Shown here: piece after piece, positions 61,601 through 64,000 of the stretch
How positions within the stretch are numbered: the stretch's first letter is position 1
Layout: each line of letters opens with the position of its first letter
Assembly (NCBI RefSeq): GCF_002575655.3
Contig: NC_053038.3
Span: 139,330,885-139,394,884 of the forward strand
Direction of reading: 5' to 3'
Length of the DNA stretch: 64,000 nucleotides
Origin: Aegilops tauschii subsp. strangulata
Lineage: Eukaryota; Streptophyta; Magnoliopsida; Poales; Poaceae
The notes under the pieces: model-generated
What the model saw: only the letters and a program-made list of their open reading frames with translations
Told to the model about the DNA's origin: nothing
The model's database searches: none
Program-made: the position numbers and the translations under genes

Positions 61601-62318
61601 TGGGGCGTCGGCTTAAGGGCAATATGCTCCAAGTTATCCAACAACGTGCAAAATCAACACCTGTTAAACCGTTCGCCATAAAGGCTCTAAGTTTTGATAG
61701 TTGTGGAGCATAGTTGGACCTTTCCTTTGCAGTTAATCTATGAGGAAAGGGATGTGTATTGCTAAGACGGTGAGGGCGGTAACCCGGCAAAGGATTTTCA
61801 TTAGTTGGAGATGTGTCTTTGCAATAAAACCACGTCTAGTTCCACTCCTTGGGGTGACTGTGCAGCTTGGCGTGAGGGAAGCTGACATCCTTCCTCTTTT
61901 GAACTGCCATTCCGCCGAGCTCAGTATTGGGTCCATCTGCGAACTCTGTGCGACATTTTAAATGGAAAAGATCCCTAAACAATTCAACTGTGGGCTCCTC
62001 TTGAAGATAAGCTTCACAAAAGACTTGGAAATGGCAGATGTTGGACACAGAGTTTGGGCCGATGTCCTGAGGGTGGAGCTGAAAACTGGCAAGCACATCT
62101 CGAAAAAACTTTGAACCGGGAGGACTAAAGCCTCGACCCAGATGGTCAACGAAAACAACTATTTCTCCGTCCTTGGGTTCAGGTCGATTTTCTGGACCGG
62201 GGACCCTCCAGCAGATGATCTCTTTCTTGGCTAAAGCGCCAGTTGCGACACATCTGTCTAATTGATCTTCAGTGACCCAGGAAGGCACCCAGTTGCATTC
62301 ATAGACTTGTTTGGCCAT
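58684..62318 (-). pseudogene. O antisense accessory gene, broken
   Basis: Homologue of 44580-47881, on minus. First coding exon 62318-61431 carries the Transposase_28-like domain (GEIVVFVDHLGRGFSPPGSK, NICHFQVFCEAYLQE), interrupted by TAG at 61833-61835 where I has CAG. Splice signals support exons about 60955-60737, 60661-60142 (acidic, Thr/Pro-rich), 59686-59410 (coiled coil, KESFNKERADWDTEKSALQK) and 59334-58684 (C-terminus). The exon near 61350-61000 has several stops. A 75-bp intron (59335-59409) is open in frame. A 1-nt deletion near 58883 shifts the end. Confidence 0.72.
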
Positions 62319-63370
62319 TTCAATGGAAGCTGAAACATAGTTATTGCCGGTTTAAGATTTATAATGAACAAGTACAAAGCGATGCAAGTTGAAGCAGAAG
62401 TGTACGCATATTGTTAAACCGGAATATGACATTACCAAACCGGAGTCTAATATTGCTAAGCCGAAATCTTACGATGGAGAAGGTGCAAAGATAAATGAAT
62501 CGGCGGTTTAAGAGGTGACTAATGGTACCTACCGGATTATCATTTTTTCAAAGCTAAAGCGCCTATATTGGTATGAAAGGTACAGATCTAAAGTACCTAA
62601 GTGAAGGAAAAACAAATTTTGCTGATTGATGTGATAATTTCAGATCTGCGGTGTGACAGAAAACTAGAAAATCTTCAGACCTAATCTCAAGTGCTTGAAC
62701 AGTTCATCAAGTTCAGATGAGTTTTTATATAAAGGAGATGCTCCAATAAGGAAAAAAGGGGATTATGGCTACGGCTACACAAGAAGTATCAGATCCAAAC
62801 TAGTCATTTGTGCTACTAAGAAGAACAGGGAAGAACGGCACCAGAGCTTCAATAAACTCTAATGAACACTGAAACCCTAATGGTGGATCTAGGGCGAGGA
62901 AAAGAGGAACTTACTGATGCTGAGGGAAAAGCGGAGAAGCGCCGCATTTCTCTGGTGCGGTCAGGTTGATGCAGCGGCCGTCGTTGGGGCGGAAGCGAAG
63001 GTCGAAGGCGGCAGCAGAGCTCTTATGGTCGGGCGTTGCGAGGAAGAAGATGATGTGAAGGGGCACGAAGGGGAAAAGTGAAAAGGACCCCTCGGCCTTA
63101 TTTATAAGGTGAATGGATAAGTGGCAGGCGCGAGAATCGAGGAGCCCAAAAAATGGGATACATGACAGCTCTGTCGCCTCGATAGTCGGAGGCTCATTAA
63201 TGAAGGTGAGTTATATGCAATTTCTAAACAGATGACGTCATGGCGGTTTATCATGATCTTGGAAGATGACGTCATGGCGGTTTACAAGATTTATGCGAAG
63301 GTACTGAAGAAGAAATTTTCGTAAGTATTGAAGATTGACATGAACCACTTCAAATCCATCTGGGGCCTAA
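62319..63370 (-). promoter_or_regulatory. O antisense gene promoter and leader
   Basis: Contains the minus-strand TATA box TATAAATA (63099-63106) and a GC-rich leader at about 62940-63020, collinear with 43522-44579 in I. An intron-like stretch lies before the ATG at 62318. The O purine tract ATCTGGGGCCTAA (63358-63370, +) ends the region. Confidence 0.6.
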
Positions 63371-63895
63371 TGTTGGGGATATTACTACTGGGTGTAAACC
63401 GGCCAGGAGAGGCCGGGTTATCCCCATAATGGATTATTATATCTGAAGCCCATGATGATCAAGATGGAGGCTCTTTATGAAGGCCCAGGGCCCAAAGTCG
63501 GTTTAAAGGTCTGTAGATGTAAACCGACATTGATATGTAAACTTGTGTTGTAAGATAGAAAGAGCAGAGACCGAGCCGGACACGTTTATGAGCCGGCCTC
63601 GGAATCCTGTAAACCGGCGGGCGTCAACCCATGTATATAAGGGGACAACCGGTGGCGGTTTAGGGACAACAGACAACAACTCGAGACCCAGGCAAAGCGT
63701 ATTCGCTCCCTGGTCATCGAAACCCTAGCAATCCCACACCAACTGGATCGTAGGCTTTTACCTTCACCGCAAGGGGCCGAACCAGTATAACTCTCTGTGT
63801 CCCTTGTCCGCTTTAACCCCTTTAAGCTAACCCGTTGCGATGGCCCCATGACTAAGTCCTTTCTATAGGACATCTGCCGGGACAAAACCACGATA
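63371..63895 (+). repeat. O 3' LTR
   Basis: 525 bp, partner of 37359-37884 with about 33 differences by eye. The terminal CA is mutated to TA (ends CCACGATA). Confidence 0.92.
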
Positions 63896-63900
63896 GTATG
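63896..63900. other. Right target-site duplication of O (GTATG)
   Basis: Exact copy of 37354-37358. Confidence 0.92.
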
Positions 63901-64000
63901 ACCGATCCATCTTCTTCGGTCACACCGAGTTCACTGAGTTGATCTAGGTTTTCAACCTCGGTGCATCCGATTTGAAATTTTCGGTCACACCGAGTTGCAG
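63901..64000 (+). mobile_element. Element E0, continuation after O
   Basis: Continues the sequence cut at 37358. It holds the repeated phrase TCGGTCACACCGAGTT (63918 and 63981), typical of the tails of gag-only copia-like elements in wheat as I remember them. No gene. Confidence 0.5.

Larger units (their letters stand above)
37359..63895 (+). mobile_element. Element O: Tat-lineage Ty3/gypsy, interrupted by I
   Basis: Bounded by 526-bp and 525-bp LTRs and GTATG duplications. Its own sequence is about 13.6 kb once I is removed. Order on +: LTR, PBS, gag, protease, RT, RNase H, second RNase H, [I], integrase, repeat-bearing spacer, antisense gene on minus, purine tract, LTR. The second RNase H and the antisense gene mark the Tat lineage. 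About 33 LTR differences by eye make it older than I. Confidence 0.92.

Overview
The window is intergenic DNA from a large plant genome, most likely a Triticeae grass (wheat, Aegilops or a relative). I find no host gene, tRNA or rRNA. Almost every base can be assigned to six LTR retrotransposons nested inside one another. The organism call is inference from the repeat types (long-LTR chromoviruses, Tat-lineage Ty3/gypsy elements with antisense genes, gag-only copia-like elements) and from the depth of nesting. I give family names only as suggestions. I use letters: E0, C, F, T, O and I.

E0 is the oldest layer and is read on +. It is a gag-only element with a copia-type (UBN2-like) gag, seen at 34517-37358 and again at 63901-64000. 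C is a Ty3/gypsy element on the minus strand with a 6.9-kb LTR. It entered the E0 gag; its right (5') LTR is 27662-34516, an internal remnant is 25513-27661, and its left (3') LTR is split into 1-2329 and 11029-12821. The C LTR carries a 1.45-kb unit in three tandem copies.

Two elements sit inside C. F (2330-11028, minus) is a Tat-lineage deletion derivative with gag and protease remnants, no RT or integrase, and an antisense gene on +; its target duplication is ACAAC. T (12832-25512, +) is a chromovirus with an intact 1483-codon gag-pol frame. Its 5' LTR has lost the first ~1.35 kb, including the promoter, in a deletion that also removed part of C.

The right half is O (37359-63895, +; target duplication GTATG), a Tat-lineage element. 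Its pol is split between RNase H and integrase by I (43004-55916, minus; target duplication GGTTC), a close relative in the opposite orientation. O and I each carry gag, protease, RT, two RNase H domains, integrase, and a multi-exon antisense gene with its own TATA box. By eye the LTR pairs differ at about 18 of 518 sites (I), 33 of 525 (O) and 33 of 470 (F), so I is younger than O, as nesting requires.

Apart from the T polyprotein, every recognised coding region is broken by stops or frameshifts. The most unusual features are the three antisense accessory genes with their own promoters, the triplicated unit within the C LTR, a split acidic reading frame inside the T LTR, an intact polyprotein behind a promoterless LTR, and a shared amber codon between protease and RT in O and I.
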